Source: Candidatus Bathyarchaeota archaeon B63 (GTDB lineage: Archaea; Thermoproteota; Bathyarchaeia; Bathyarchaeales; DTEX01). Taken from it: DNA of 5,504 bases. The notes below the pieces were generated by a model. The model was not told the origin of the DNA and did not search any database. It saw only the letters and a program-made list of their open reading frames with translations. Positions 5,478-5,504 of this stretch are shown here, piece after piece; the stretch's first letter is position 1; each line of letters opens with the position of its first letter. The stretch lies in contig LUCF01000061.1 of assembly GCA_001593845.1 (NCBI GenBank), positions 1-5,504 of the forward strand. Direction: 5' to 3'. The position numbers and the translations under genes were made by a program.

Positions 5478-5504
5478 TCAAATTTCGGGTTCAGATCCTT
5501 CGCC

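Noticed and set aside
5478..5504. A second tRNA gene following tRNA-Gly.
   Set aside because: Only the T-loop-like core is present. Eight nucleotides separate it from the first tRNA, too few for acceptor, D and anticodon arms.

Overview
The window looks archaeal. A tRNA gene has a short insertion in its anticodon loop and no encoded CCA. A/T-rich TATA-like boxes, not strong Shine-Dalgarno sites, precede the genes. Intergenic spaces are mostly short. A Thermoproteota/Bathyarchaeia-type lineage is my guess, but nothing here fixes the taxon.

Layout from left to right. (1) Positions 1-923, + strand: the 3' part of a ROK-family sugar kinase whose N-terminal ATP-binding strand lies before the window. 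It lacks the usual ROK zinc-site residues. (2) Positions 924-1076: a spacer with a small hairpin and a good archaeal promoter. (3) Positions 1077-3002, + strand: a 641-residue protein joining an N-terminal P-loop-kinase-like domain, with a degenerate Walker A loop, to a C-terminal class I mannose-6-phosphate isomerase with its metal ligands intact. (4) Positions 3003-3397: a convergent gap. Its right two-thirds is not empty. It reads, across shifted frames and an in-frame stop, as a decayed piece of an IlvD/Edd-family dehydratase ending at the glmS stop codon. (5) Positions 3398-5221, - strand: a complete glmS. (6) Positions 5222-5387: a divergent promoter region with a perfect 7-bp inverted repeat. 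(7) Positions 5388-5477, + strand: tRNA-Gly(CCC) with a probable 16-nt intron. A near-copy of its T-arm core follows 32 nt downstream at the window edge.

The three intact or partial protein genes meet at fructose 6-phosphate. The ROK kinase would phosphorylate a hexose or amino sugar. The isomerase domain would interconvert mannose 6-phosphate and fructose 6-phosphate. GlmS draws fructose 6-phosphate and glutamine into glucosamine 6-phosphate, the entry to UDP-GlcNAc and surface glycans. This link is inferred from the families and their proximity. The kinase and isomerase genes are co-directional, while glmS is convergent and separately transcribed. The most notable items are the kinase-like/isomerase fusion, the zinc-less ROK protein and the dehydratase remnant.
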